Part shown: piece after piece, positions 1 through 11,540 of the stretch
Numbering within the stretch: the first letter of the stretch is position 1
How the letters are laid out: the number at the start of each line of letters is the position of its first letter
Assembly (NCBI GenBank): GCA_900660155.1
Contig: CABFPE010000310.1
Coordinates: 309,608 to 373,607, forward strand
DNA length: 64,000 nucleotides
Source: Hofstenia miamia
Lineage: Eukaryota > Xenacoelomorpha > Acoela > Hofsteniidae
Direction: 5' to 3'
Notes under the pieces: generated by a model
Databases searched by the model: none
What the model saw: the letters and a program-made list of their open reading frames with translations, nothing else
What the model was told of the DNA's origin: nothing
Program-made: the position numbers and the translations under genes

Positions 1-778
1 GCGATGCACGAAATACACGATTATTACATATGCACGAAATTATATTCACGCGAAGAGTTATAAATACAGATACCCTGACTTCTCTACATCCAATTCATTA
101 GTTAGATAGAGGTATGGATAGTGGGTAAATCATCACCACCCGAAGAAAATTATATTCAAATTTTTTAAGTATTCAAAAATAAAAAATCTCTCTTAATGTT
201 TTTCAATTAATTGATTGATAATTGATTACTTCAATTTCCGCTATTAATTGACTGTAAAAGATCACTAATTGACACGGTTTTGACTTATTGTGATAGACAC
301 GAGTGTTATTTTTCAAATAATTACATATAAATTTTTTTTATATTTCTGTGCAACTTAATGAAGACATACAACCACCTGAATTAAGCGATATTCAATTCTA
401 AATTATTAGTCATTATATAGAAATATAGAAACTTTAATAAAGTTAAGAAGTAGTATAAGTATTGCAAACTCCAAAATTGCAACACAATCCAAAGTTGATT
501 CTGGGTAGTGTGTTTTTGGATTTGACTCATAGCTCTCTTAGGTATAGGCCTTGAACCCGTACTCATAAGTGTTTTGATTGGAGGCTGACGTATTAAGCCA
601 GCAATAACAGATTTATAGCTGAAATGCATTAATACATGCATAATATATTGAATAGTATACTTCGATTCATTGAATGAACAAAAGGTAAGCAAAAACAACA
701 AATAAACTTTATATACCCCAGTTTTAAAATGTTTTGAGATACATTCTTTCCTTCGATGACCTTGGTTTTCTCAAAACC
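1..778. other. Non-coding AT-rich stretch
   Basis: No gene is recognisable. A 106-codon open frame on the minus strand (381-701) has no domain, no splice context and the F/L/I/Y/K-rich composition expected of chance frames in AT-rich DNA. Confidence 0.6.
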
Positions 779-907
779 CTGCTATTCAAAGATGGATTTC
801 AAATGCCACGCGGGTTGCGGTGTGGTGCGGGTGGACATTTCTATTTTGTTACATGTGTAATGCTAAACGAATACAATATTAATTATACTACAATTCTATA
901 TAAAGTA

Positions 908-1077
908 GCGTGCACACCTACAACTTTGCGCACAACTTTTTGGGTAATTATAAAGTTCACAGCAAAAATATTTTGCGTACACACTTCCAACTTTGCGCGC
1001 AACTTTTCGGGTAATTATAAAGTTCACAGCAAAAATATTTGCGTACACACTTACAACTTTGCGCACAACTTTTTAGT
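908..1077. repeat. Tandem repeat, about 67-bp period, 2.5 copies
   Basis: Units start at 908, 975 and 1041 with GCGTRCACAC, followed by a CAACTTTGCGC motif and an AAAGTTCACAGC motif. The third unit is cut after the CAACTTTT block. Related single units occur inverted at 2395-2487 across the gap, so this is amplified subterminal sequence of the enclosing element. Confidence 0.85.
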
Positions 1078-1245
1078 TGAATTATATGTATTGCAATTTT
1101 TATTAATTAAATTTACCAGTAAATTACACTACATCCCATTCAATGAAGCACTCTGTAGGAAAAAGACAGTTTTGAAAGCACCTTGTGCTTTTTATAACAT
1201 TTGCAGTATATAAACGAGTTTAAAAAATCGATTAATATTTTTCTA

Positions 1246-2127
1246 NNNNNNNNNNNNNNNNNNNNNNNNNNNNNNNNNNNNNNNNNNNNNNNNNNNNNNN
1301 NNNNNNNNNNNNNNNNNNNNNNNNNNNNNNNNNNNNNNNNNNNNNNNNNNNNNNNNNNNNNNNNNNNNNNNNNNNNNNNNNNNNNNNNNNNNNNNNNNNN
1401 NNNNNNNNNNNNNNNNNNNNNNNNNNNNNNNNNNNNNNNNNNNNNNNNNNNNNNNNNNNNNNNNNNNNNNNNNNNNNNNNNNNNNNNNNNNNNNNNNNNN
1501 NNNNNNNNNNNNNNNNNNNNNNNNNNNNNNNNNNNNNNNNNNNNNNNNNNNNNNNNNNNNNNNNNNNNNNNNNNNNNNNNNNNNNNNNNNNNNNNNNNNN
1601 NNNNNNNNNNNNNNNNNNNNNNNNNNNNNNNNNNNNNNNNNNNNNNNNNNNNNNNNNNNNNNNNNNNNNNNNNNNNNNNNNNNNNNNNNNNNNNNNNNNN
1701 NNNNNNNNNNNNNNNNNNNNNNNNNNNNNNNNNNNNNNNNNNNNNNNNNNNNNNNNNNNNNNNNNNNNNNNNNNNNNNNNNNNNNNNNNNNNNNNNNNNN
1801 NNNNNNNNNNNNNNNNNNNNNNNNNNNNNNNNNNNNNNNNNNNNNNNNNNNNNNNNNNNNNNNNNNNNNNNNNNNNNNNNNNNNNNNNNNNNNNNNNNNN
1901 NNNNNNNNNNNNNNNNNNNNNNNNNNNNNNNNNNNNNNNNNNNNNNNNNNNNNNNNNNNNNNNNNNNNNNNNNNNNNNNNNNNNNNNNNNNNNNNNNNNN
2001 NNNNNNNNNNNNNNNNNNNNNNNNNNNNNNNNNNNNNNNNNNNNNNNNNNNNNNNNNNNNNNNNNNNNNNNNNNNNNNNNNNNNNNNNNNNNNNNNNNNN
2101 NNNNNNNNNNNNNNNNNNNNNNNNNNN
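1246..2127. other. Assembly gap (882 N)
   Basis: A continuous run of N. It lies inside nested repeats, which is a likely reason for the assembly failure. Confidence 0.99.
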
Positions 2128-3438
2128 CGAATGCGCCAAACCCTGCATACAAGAATAAATGAATATTACAATTATTGAAACACAGGAAGATTATGGGATG
2201 TAAAGGAAAAAATTATTTTAAAAAAATTAATAACACTAATTTTTAAATTGTTATTATAATATAATAATTATATCATCTGTTTATTTACAATAATTTTTTT
2301 CATTTGTAATTATATTTTTATGAAAGAAAAGTAGTTTGTTACAAAATTTAAAGCACTCCTCAGAAAGAAATAGATGATTGAATTAAAAGTTCACAAGTTG
2401 GAATCAATCACGTACACACAACTTTTCTTGTGCGCCTCATTAAATCAAGATAGGTTGCGCGCAAAGTTGTAAGTGTGCACGCTACTTAATATAATATATT
2501 AATTAAACAAAGGTAATAGAAAGTCAATGCGGTGGTTGACATTTCTTGGCTTAATTACTTGAAATAGTAGACGACATTTAGACAATAGTTGGTGTGTTGC
2601 GGGTGCGGCGAATTTTTCTAACAGATATGCGGTTGTAGGCCCACTTACTGCGAATGCGGTGCAATGCGGTTATAAAAATTACACCCGCGTCCATCTATGC
2701 TACTATTACTTATAAAAAATGTTGCATAGTACCCCAATCTGTGCCAATGAAGTGTCCAACACATTTTAATCAACTTTCATCATATAACCGATAAACTTTG
2801 CCGACAAATCAATGTCATTTATGTTAATGGCTTATAGTTAAGAGAGGCATGAGGTGACTACATCGAGGTGTTCGTTATGTACAATTTTGATGAGATTTTA
2901 TGGTGAATCATAAATATGATTGATGGCATTTGGAATCGCTTTTGCGCATTGTATTCAATGAACTGTTTTGTAAATTATTTAAATTCCTTTTTATGGCCGC
3001 TGAACAATATGTTGCAGGCACTCTCCTGCAGCTGTTAACTGATAAATTATGTAAAATTAGGTCAGTTGAATAAATTATAATTAGTGCACTACAGGCTTCT
3101 TCTCTCGTTCTTAATGTATCCACTGTTGAACAAATAATTCTGCGTCATCCATCAACTAGTTTAATTTCGGAGTGCGGTTATTGGATGCAAGTTTAATATG
3201 CTTTAATTACTCATCCATTCAATGGAACATTTTCTAATTAGAAATAAAATTATTTTCTAAACTTTACCAGTGTTTTCTACTGTTCCTTAATAACGACAAG
3301 TTTGCATTCAATATTTTCGATATATTTAATTCACAAACGCAGTCAGTTTTATTTTTTATATTTTTTTATTAACAAAAGAACGCATGGTTGAAGGTTGCAA
3401 TAGTAAAAAAAATTCTTTTTATTATATTCACTATTGAA

Positions 3439-3514
3439 GTATATAGTATATAGTATAGTATAGTATAGTATAGTATAGTATAGTATAGTATATATATATA
3501 TAGTATATAGTATA
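3439..3514. repeat. TATAG/TA microsatellite
   Basis: Repeated TATAG pentamers grade into pure TA and back. The open frame across it (3349-3558, minus) is low-complexity Y/I/L and not a gene. Confidence 0.95.
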
Positions 3515-3701
3515 ATTAACAAAAATATTAATATATAAATTAATTCATTTTTTATCATTTAAGCAACGATAATTTGTTCAGAATTAATAAAGCAACGGCA
3601 TATAAAATACTTTCAAATTTTTCAATTGCGAATGCATTAAGTATATAGATGATTGCTGTTGATTAATTTTTTCAGTCAGCATGCATTTTATAAAGAAAAA
3701 T

Positions 3702-3729
3702 TTATATATATATATATATATATATGTAT
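3702..3729. repeat. (TA)n microsatellite
   Basis: Pure TA dinucleotide run with one TG near its right end. Confidence 0.95.
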
Positions 3730-4039
3730 AGTGTGCAGACTTAACGCTATAGTAGTATAAAAGTTTTATGACTCTGATATTTAAGGTCTCACTTTGGTTG
3801 GGCTTATTCAAAATTTTGCACGACTTTGTTTGCCTTGATTAAAATACGCGGGCTATGTACTCCTTCAATGACAATACACGTAGATGCTTTATTATTACAA
3901 CGCTTTTTGGGATTTCTAACTTAAAAAGTTATTTTTTATAAAAAATCAATAGGAAAAATCTCGTGTTTACCATGGTCTTTATGCTATCTGCATACGCAGT
4001 ATAGTAATATATGCAGAGCCATAGTGTCCAATTGCATAA

Positions 4040-4340
4040 TAGAGTGTGAATTTGTTTCATATATTATGTCACGATTACGTAATAAATGCGTTCTTATTTA
4101 ATTTCCCACATCTGTACTGTCATTGATTAATTCATGAGATATTTATTCACATGGGGGAAACCATGTGTCTTTCCCGCAGTGCCGCCGTGATTCATTGTTT
4201 AAACTTCTGTGCTACCTGCCCTTTATTGTCTTTTAATTGGAGCTGCTCTCGCATTGGAGGCAAATATTATTGATTTGATAGATGACGTAATATTTCTCAC
4301 GGTCGTTATTGCACTTAAAGATAAGATTAAAATTTATTTT
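4040..4340. promoter_or_regulatory. Possible enhancer-like non-coding block
   Basis: This block is richer in GC and in sequence complexity than its surroundings. It packs homeodomain-like sites (ATTACGTAAT, TGATTAATTC), a TTTTAATTGG site, TTTATTGTC (Sox-like), TGACGTAAT (CREB/bZIP-like) and AAAGATAAG (GATA-like). It also holds an inverted repeat, CACATGG (4148-4154) and CCATGTG (4161-4167). No frame is open across it. The assignment rests on motif density alone; conservation in a related species was not tested. Confidence 0.25.
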
Positions 4341-6630
4341 CACCGCATTACAATGTGAAGCCCTGAACTGATTATTAAATTCGGTCAATAATCTTTATTT
4401 TCCAAATAATAGTACACAATATTTCTATTATTTCTCTGACTATTTATTTTTAATTTAATTCCCCGCGTTCGTCATTGGATGGGTCGTTGACCTTTTTCAT
4501 TATTAAAAAAGTTTTATATTTTAGATTGTGTTTCGGACAAGTTCAACATTCAATTTTATATGTAGTACCCTCTTTATAAGAATTTTTTTTAATGAGGATC
4601 ACAAAGGCTCAAAATTATTCAAGAATCAACCTGAGGCTTAACCAAAGTTTACTCAAAATGTAATATACTGAGATGTTGGTAAATTTTCTGTTTGTGTTTT
4701 TATGTTAGCAATAATATTTTTTCTGCTTTTTCTGCCTCTTAAATTTTGTGTGTATAATAATTTTGACCTTTCAAATATTGATACCTCCGATTCGCTCTTA
4801 TAAATAGTATTTGATCTGCAGAAGTTTAATAATCATGTAAGAATATTTTAGACTCATATTGACTGAATCATTAAGATTTGACTCGATTTTAAATCGATAA
4901 TATCTAATTCTTGAAAAAGGGCGAGTGCATTTCAGAACGTAAACAATAAATATTATTTAAATTACTTTCAATTATCCCGTTAAGGATTACGTCTCTACAA
5001 AATTTTTTAGTAACATTTAAAATGTTTTCATAAATATGTTTGTAAATATTTTCGGAAGGCTAAATTCCCATCGCATAAATTTGTTATTCATTGGAAAATG
5101 CTTCGGTCAGTTTTAACGAGTGCACGCGAACTAATCCAATCTATTTTCAAATTTTTCACTGGTAATTTTGCGTTTTCTTCGATGGCCTTCAAATTTCTTT
5201 TGTATGCTTTTAATTTTAAGACTTTCCATTGGTTTTTTAAGTGAACTTTAATCTTGTATGGAATACGTTTACAGTCTTTTTTGTAGAAACCTCCCCATAA
5301 AATGATATGTGCTAAATTCTTGGGAATCGTCTATTTGCCATTCATAATTGTTTCGCCATTTTCTGCATGCATTGACCTTGAAAATAATGGAAGTTTCTGT
5401 CACATTATTTCTACTTTCCAATCCATTTTAAATATTAATTAGCCATTTTATTACTCATTTAAGGTTACATAGCGCGTATTTGTCTCTAATTTAAATATGG
5501 TTTGACAAACTATTTCAAAGGCAAACTTGCAATGTTTGAAGAAACCTGTTTTATTTGACAATCAAATGGATGTAATCGACATTCTATGGTTATTTAATGT
5601 CAATGATTTTCTCTTTTACCCTAGGTTCGCTTAAAAAGCGTATTTTTTGAATCATTTAATTTAGATTTTCATAGGAAAATCAAATTTAGTTACATTTTTA
5701 CTTCTACAAGCAGTGCAGTGTTGTATCCGCAACAGCTGCTGAAAACAGAGTTAGTTAAACCGGGGTCAGGGTGGCTCATGGAACTGTTTCCAACTTCAAC
5801 TTTGAAGATCTTTTAAATTCTTTCAAGTTCTTATAAGAATTTTTAATGGTTAGAAAAAAATCAGTTTGGTTCTTTAAAGAGGTGTATTGGAGTATATGGT
5901 TTGGTAATTGTTTTCAAAGCCCAAAATCAATTCTGTGTTCCATTAACACTAGAACTGATAAATGAGTCAATTGTGCAATATTATGTTTTTTGAAATTGAT
6001 CATTTTTCCAATGCCTCGCCCAAGCCCTGGCGTGGGCTAAGCAATTGAGGTCAGTTTCAAAACTGATACGAAATAGAATTGCCACTGCTACCGCAGTATT
6101 GTTTTTATCATTGCGGCAGAGTTACTTCGTAGTTTTCTTATAACATAGCATTGTTTATATAAAAATATATTTTGCATGAATCATTGTCCCCAATAATGTC
6201 TAGATTAGTTTCTGTAATATTGTGAATCCCAACTTGCATTATGCGAGATGCAAATTTATTTGAATTTTATCCTGTATTTCATGTAAATACGGTTGTGGGA
6301 CTACATAAATCATCAATCCAAACATTTTTTCAGGAATATAATACAAAAACTTTGATTTGGTTTACAGTAATGGAAATCATTTCAAGCAGGGGGTCCAAAT
6401 CAGGGATCCAACATGATTAATCGTCAATGCGATTAATCTATCGTGCTGGTTAAGTAGATTAGATTAATCGTAAACAGCGTGCTCGATTAATCTAGATTGT
6501 TCTAATTAAGTCGATGCTTATGCATTCAGTTGTCATTTCGGTTTGAACTTCTCTATGGCCACTATTCTTGGGTCATATGTTTTACAAATGAAAACCTTAA
6601 CACCGGACATAGAAAAGAGTGTGATTATTA

Positions 6631-6856
6631 GGCCACGGTTAGACTACTGATTGTTTCAAAAGTGATCTATCACATTTTGATTGAATCGCACGTCTAACCA
6701 CCCGAGATAATTAGCGATGTGATGATCACGAAGAAATCGTGCGCGTTCGATTTCCTTGTGATCGTCACATCGCTAATTATCTTGGGTGGTTAGACGTGCG
6801 ATTCAAACAAAATGTGATAGATCACTTTTAAAACAATCACTAGTCTAACCGTGGCC
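6631..6856. mobile_element. PIF/Harbinger-type fold-back MITE nested in the hAT
   Basis: The terminal inverted repeat GGCCACGGTTAGACTA is perfect over 16 bp at both ends (6631-6646 and 6841-6856). The element is flanked by TTA on both sides (6628-6630, 6857-6859), the 3-bp TWA-type duplication of PIF/Harbinger elements. The arms pair almost along their whole length with a turn near 6740, so the 226-bp element is one long imperfect palindrome. It has no coding capacity. It must be younger than the hAT element it interrupts. Confidence 0.88.
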
Positions 6857-6927
6857 TTAGGCATCTAACATACCTAGGAAGCGTCGAATGTCGCCTAATT
6901 CTATATATAAGGATCCTCGATTTTATC

Positions 6928-7044
6928 ACGCCAACTTCTAATCAGGTTGAGAGACTGATCAGCAAAGCTGGTTATGCTCTATTTGATTACCAAGTCGTTT
7001 ATTACCCCTCAACTTAGAGATTCAAATTTCTTTACCCTAACAAG
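6928..7044 (+). pseudogene. hAT transposase C-terminal (dimerisation) fragment
   Basis: One plus-strand frame from 6928 reads TPTSNQVERLISKAG, then a tail ending FKFLYPNKHMRSK, with a single stop near 7015. The S.QVERLISKAG block followed some 25 residues later by FL..N is the conserved C-terminal dimerisation region of hAT transposases. The catalytic core and zinc finger are absent, so this is a remnant kept in an internally deleted element. Orientation is left to right within the 6401-7288 element. It makes no functional enzyme; the identification rests on the motif. Confidence 0.82.
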
Positions 7045-7296
7045 CACATGCGGAGTAAAATGACTTCAGGAAATAATCTCAAATAACAATAATAGTTAAT
7101 ATTTCTAATTTGAATATCGTTCAATTGATATATTGTATTTTGAATATTTTAAATCAGAAGTAGATTAATCGACGATTAATCGACGATTAATCACGATTAT
7201 TAATCGCCTGGCAGCAACGATTACGATTAATCTATTGCCAATGATTTTTTTCATACGATTAATCGCGATTAAAATCTAACGATCCCTGGTCCAAAT

Positions 7297-9287
7297 ATTG
7301 TTCGCTCGTCAAATAACTTTAAGGATTGCCTTACAATAAAAACCGCGTTCCGAGTTCTTAACTGTGGATGCTTTTTGTGGTTATTGGTTCTACCAAATGC
7401 AGACAACCTATCACCAGTTTAAATTTGTCTAAGATATGCCATGAATGGACCTTAACTGTTTTTCTATAAAAGTGATTTGATTTACCGAAATCATTATTGA
7501 GTCTTACTAATATTTACTTATGCTAAAGTTTTTTATACTTTTATTTTTTAGAATTATATGCTCAGCATTTCTTCCTTAAAGCAAAGTGTGTTGATTAGTG
7601 TTGATAGTATACATACATGTATGACATAGATCTACCTGCTGTGATTGATTTTTTAATTGCCTAGCCTTAAAAATTTTATGCACTAAGTTTTCGAACGCTT
7701 TGTCAACGCAATCAATGTGTCGTTTTCTGATATAAGTGGATAACATGCTGTTGCTAATTGCCATTAGGCGCGTGTGAATGTAGTTTTGGAAGCTTGTCAA
7801 GAGCACTTTCACATCTGGCGCCAATCTTCACAACTTAAGTGCTAACTCAACAATTTTGATTAGTCAATGTTGCAAATTTGGAACTTATTTCTGTTCGGAT
7901 TTTGTGTTCTTTTGAACTCAAGTGCTTATAATGATGCCTTCTTTGATGTCTCTTGAAATTGGCGCCATTTTTACCATGTTAGCAAACTTTATCGAATCTT
8001 AACTATGATTTATTATCTAGTGTTTTACACAGATATAGTTTCAACTTACTCATAAATCTTTGTTAGATATTAACTAAAGCTTTTTTCAGAAATACAATTC
8101 GTGTTGTACATTGCACCAAAAAAATATTTTCGAGAATTGGGATCAGATACTAAAAGATACTAAAATTATGTTATTTAATTATTCCTTCTTCCATGTGAAT
8201 GTGTTCCGGATTATATTTACTTTTTGAGACTGGTACTTGAGGTGTCAGGTCGGGAAAGATATTTTATTGAGTTAAATGGCTATATTTGATCAAATTTAAT
8301 TGAAAAAATGTATGCTATAGTCTCTGACACCAATAATAATACGAATTATCACTAACTTTTTAAAACGCTCTTGCGATGTTGGTCAACTTTGTGACGATTT
8401 CCTTCTTTCAATCTTCATGATCAGAGAATTAGTTCGCAACATTTGTGATCAATTTGCATGGTCCTCTTAAATTAGTTAAAAATTTTCTAGATTCTTACGA
8501 AACTAAATGTAGACTAGGAACATATTGTGGTTGTGGTGGTAACATGGCTAGAAAATAGTTGTCTAAATAGTAGTCATAACCAGATATTTTGTATAAGAGT
8601 AAAAAATTAGAAACAAAATTGCAATTCATTTATTGTACAAAGTCATCCCTGCCCAGCACTATTTGAATAAATTGAGCAAAGAGTTAAAAGCACATTCTTG
8701 TGGCTGGCCGGTGCAATATGATTTTGCCCAACTATAAATTATTCAGCCCATTACTAATATGATCTTTGTATTGCATTGAAATCCATTAATTAAAATTTCA
8801 TTTCTTTAATATTATAGACATTTTTTAAATTAACGGCTCACATTTACATGTACTACATATCCTAATTTTAGAATAACACCTCCCAGTTAATACACTTAGT
8901 AAATGCATTCAGCATTGTTTAGTGTAAAATGCGCTTATTGCACTTTCATAATGGCACCTATATTTATAACCGTTAATTTTTTTAGTGTTGTGTGTTTTCA
9001 ATTCCAAAGGGAAAAAGTGAAATTAAGTATACATTGTTTAGAAAAAGGCATGACATTTCTGTTTAACACTAGAAGGACCAAAATAATTTTCCTACTTGAG
9101 TTTAAGTGAAAAAATAAAGATTACAAAGAAATTGATGACATTCGAAATTTACTGAGCACAGAAGAGTAATTTTAATGCTGTTCTCTCTACGTCAAAAATA
9201 AGAATGGTGTGAGTTTTTTTACTCTGATTGTTACCAATTTGTTTGATACCATTTATATAAAAATATGGTAAATGTATGCAAATAGCA
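7297..9287. other. Non-coding stretch with unexplained short frames
   Basis: No recognisable gene. A minus-strand frame of 82 codons (7576-7824) has a less AT-biased composition than its neighbours but no domain I recognise. No transposon ends were found. Confidence 0.5.
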
Positions 9288-9295
9288 TCTATTAA

Positions 9296-9555
9296 CAGTG
9301 ACGCGTTTAGAGGGCAGGGGGAGCGACTGCGCCCCCTTTTTTGGAGCCAGCTGCGAGCACTTAAGAAAAATGTTCTTTTCCTCAAAATTAAAAAATAATT
9401 CACTGTATTTCAAGAGGTTATCATTAGATTTGTATTTTGTGTAAGCTTACTTTTGTTCAAAAAAATTTTTTTTTCGAATTGTTTTTCTGTAAAAATGGGT
9501 AAATGGGTGTCAGCCCTTTCCCCCCCCCGTTTTAAAAATCCTAAACGCTCCCCTA
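9296..9555. mobile_element. hAT-type MITE, family B copy 1
   Basis: The left end is CAGTGACGCGTTTAG and the right end CTAAACGCTCCCCTA. Flanks tctattaa (9288-9295) and tctgttaa (9556-9563) form an 8-bp target duplication with one difference. The 260-bp element has no transposase. Its interior matches, in opposite orientation, the element at 19898-20149: shared blocks are the run of Cs or Gs, the GTGTCA motif, and the CTTTTCCTCAAAATTAAAAA block. The short minus-strand frames here are fortuitous. Confidence 0.82.
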
Positions 9556-9907
9556 TCTGTTAAGTCTTATTTATAAGTCATACATTATTTTTAGCATTAT
9601 TGGTAACATGAGCTACACACAGCTGATTGTATCAGCAAGCATAATCAAAAAGCAGAAACTAAGTTACTAGGGTAAATGTATAGTACCAAATTACAAAAAC
9701 TATATCAATTTCAACAGTATTTATTGAATTCATAAACTTAATGTAGGCTATACTTTGTTATTCTATGTAGATACATATAGTTGTTTCATGTGATTTGGCT
9801 ATATTTAGTCTAAATAAAAAATAAATTATCACTTAATTCAGAACTTATATGACTTACTGATTGCATTATAATAACTGAATAGTACTTGATATTTTATGTC
9901 AATTAAC

Positions 9908-10590
9908 TAGGGCCCTGCGAGTCGGGATCTTTTTTGATTCGAGTCGGATTTCAAATCTCGAGTCGTGTCTTGTCTACCCACATAGTTCTATCAATGTCAT
10001 AATTTTGAAGTCACTTTAATCATCAACGGTTTTACCAGTTGAACAAATGAATTCTAGCATTGACTGCTTTAATTGGTTAAAAATTAGTAATTAAAAAATA
10101 CAGTATAGTTTTGGATAGTATAGTATGTTAACCAATCAATGCTAATGTTATTAAATTCAAGATAGTAAAGCCTGTCTGCTATCATTTGAATTAAATGTAT
10201 GAAGTTTGTTTACCAACTTGAAAGCTAATGGGTTTTAACATAACATTTATGAATGACTAGAATTGAAACTGTTTATTTTAAAAAACTAAAATCCATCTAA
10301 TCTTGACCGTACACTCAGCAGTGAGAGGTACCAATGCAATATCAATCAATTTCAAAGTTAGTTGTGCTCAATCACTAGACAATAATACCCAACTATAATG
10401 GGCCGTGAAAAACTTTTTTATAGAAAGGCTTTCAATGAGAAAATTATATATACATGTATATTTCTTTCAATTAGGCAAACATGCAATGTACCATTCAATA
10501 TCAAATTTACACAATTCAAGGTAAGTCTACCCTACTCGAAAATTGTAAATCCATAAATTTGGGTACTCGATTCAACCTGACCAGTACTCG
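9908..10590. mobile_element. hAT-like remnant, ends uncertain
   Basis: It opens TAGGGCCCTGCGAGTCGGG and carries repeated GAGTCG/ACTCG motifs near both ends (9929-9965 and 10535-10590), the pattern of subterminal repeats in other hAT copies here. A possible duplication (caattaac before 9908, taattaac near 10590) is weak in such AT-rich DNA. No coding remnant was found. Confidence 0.4.
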
Positions 10591-10599
10591 TAATTAACC

Positions 10600-11370
10600 C
10601 ACCTTGCCTTTCTAGGTATAAGTAAATTCAAAAATATTTCTAGCATTAATTTTTTAAATTTAGAATAATTGCCATTTGGTACTTTGGAAAATATGCAGCG
10701 CCAGTAGAGTTAAGGAATTTCTATTGCAAATATAGTATATGGTACTATCAAGAATATAATAAAATACATTCACATTATATAAGAGTAGTAGCACATTTTT
10801 TAATAGTGTTGCATTTATAATGATATTCTGCAATTGTATAAATAATTCTTAATATAATCAAGTTATAAAATTGTAATAGGAAAAAAAATTGTAATACAAA
10901 AAACAGAAGGAAGAGGTCGAGACCGAGATCGCCTAGCTCCTGGGCCTATGGCAAATGAATTGTGGAATTACATTATTCAAAGTTTATTTTACTTGTGATG
11001 TTCAACTATGTGCAGATGAGTAAGGGTCAGGGACGCGTAAGATTGTATTGCAATATTTTAACAAAAAATAATTTTTTAAATGTTTTTTGATCTCAAAATA
11101 TATTAATATAATTTTTTTTCTGGGTATTGCTAACCTGAAATAAATTATTTCTGGACGAAATTTATTCCATAAATCATGCCTAACAATATTAACCGTTTTG
11201 ATGTCCCAGAATGCTTTGTTTGTCTGGGGAATATCTGGACTCCAGATTTATTGGCAATAATTTCTTTCGTTAATCCGTAAATGGATATTTGACTTTGCTG
11301 ACTTTTTAGTTTGACATAATTATTGCGAAAAGAAAACAAATGATTTGTATTGCATTATCGATAATTTTTG
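10600..11370. other. Non-coding stretch
   Basis: Nothing assignable. A GC-richer patch at 10910-10955 has no partner that would make it a transposon end. Confidence 0.5.
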
Positions 11371-11375
11371 CGCAC

Positions 11376-11540
11376 CTCTGGTGCCGATTATAGTATGGTA
11401 CCATAACATTATGTACCATATTATGGATACCATAATGGTATGGTAGAAAAAAATTGATGGCCATTATGGATGGTAAACTTAAAAATATGGAAATCCATAA
11501 ATTTATTGTTACATACACAGAATTTATAATTAATTTCATT
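11376..11540. mobile_element. hAT end fragment, same family as 43015-44085
   Basis: The terminal stretch TGCCGATTATAGTATGG and following palindromic ATGGTACCAT/ATTATGG repeats match the right end of the 43015-44085 hAT read on the other strand (GCCGACTATGGTATGG). The similarity continues through TGATGGCCATTATGGATGG and AATCCATAAATTTATTGTTA. No opposite end was found, so this is a truncated copy. Confidence 0.7.

Larger units (their letters stand above)
903..2487. mobile_element. Nested inverted-repeat element around the assembly gap
   Basis: AAGTAGCGTGCACAC at 903 is mirrored by GTGTGCACGCTACTT ending at 2487. Both arms continue inward with TACAACTTTGCGC-like sequence, giving an inverted repeat of roughly 35 bp with few mismatches. 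The pair lies inside the hAT ends and is best read as a separate element inserted in it. No target duplication is convincing because the flanks are AT-only. The alternative is that these are inner subterminal inverted repeats of the hAT itself. Confidence 0.5.
787..2699. mobile_element. hAT-type DNA transposon with 8-bp target duplication, interior hidden by gap
   Basis: The left end reads CAAAGATGG and the right end, read inward on the other strand, CATAGATGG. The flanks are ctgctatt (779-786) and ctactatt (2700-2707), an 8-bp target duplication differing at one base, as expected for the hAT superfamily. Both ends carry GC-rich subterminal repeats of the GCGGTGCGGG type (812-830 and 2597-2670), typical of hAT transposase-binding ends. 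Most of the interior is an 882-bp N run, so a transposase cannot be confirmed or excluded. Frames running into the gap are artefacts of the Ns. A second inverted-repeat element appears nested inside. Confidence 0.78.
2708..6392. other. Long non-coding stretch
   Basis: No gene or delimited transposon was seen. It contains a TATAG microsatellite, a TA run and one motif-rich regulatory-looking block, listed separately. Around 3150-3250 there are TAATTA-type sites as well (CTAATTAG near 3235). A hairpin-capable GC-richer patch lies at 6015-6040 (GCCCA...TGGGC). Confidence 0.55.
6401..7288 (+). mobile_element. hAT transposon, internally deleted, with exact 8-bp target duplication
   Basis: Ends are CAGGGATC and GATCCCTG, flanked by identical gtccaaat copies (6393-6400 and 7289-7296). 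Exact CAGGG ends plus a perfect 8-bp duplication identify the hAT superfamily. Both ends are packed with GATTAATC/CGATTAATCG palindromic subterminal repeats: about four on the left (6417-6497) and about six on the right (7163-7270). At 888 bp it is too short for a complete transposase, but the last codons of one survive (6928-7044). A Harbinger-type element is inserted at 6631-6856. The exact duplication suggests a comparatively young insertion. Confidence 0.92.

Noticed and set aside
381..701. 106-codon minus frame as a gene
   Set aside because: Composition typical of AT-rich chance frames and no recognisable motif.
1201..2178. Long open frames on both strands across the gap
   Set aside because: They consist almost wholly of N-derived unknown residues and exist only because Ns contain no stop codons.
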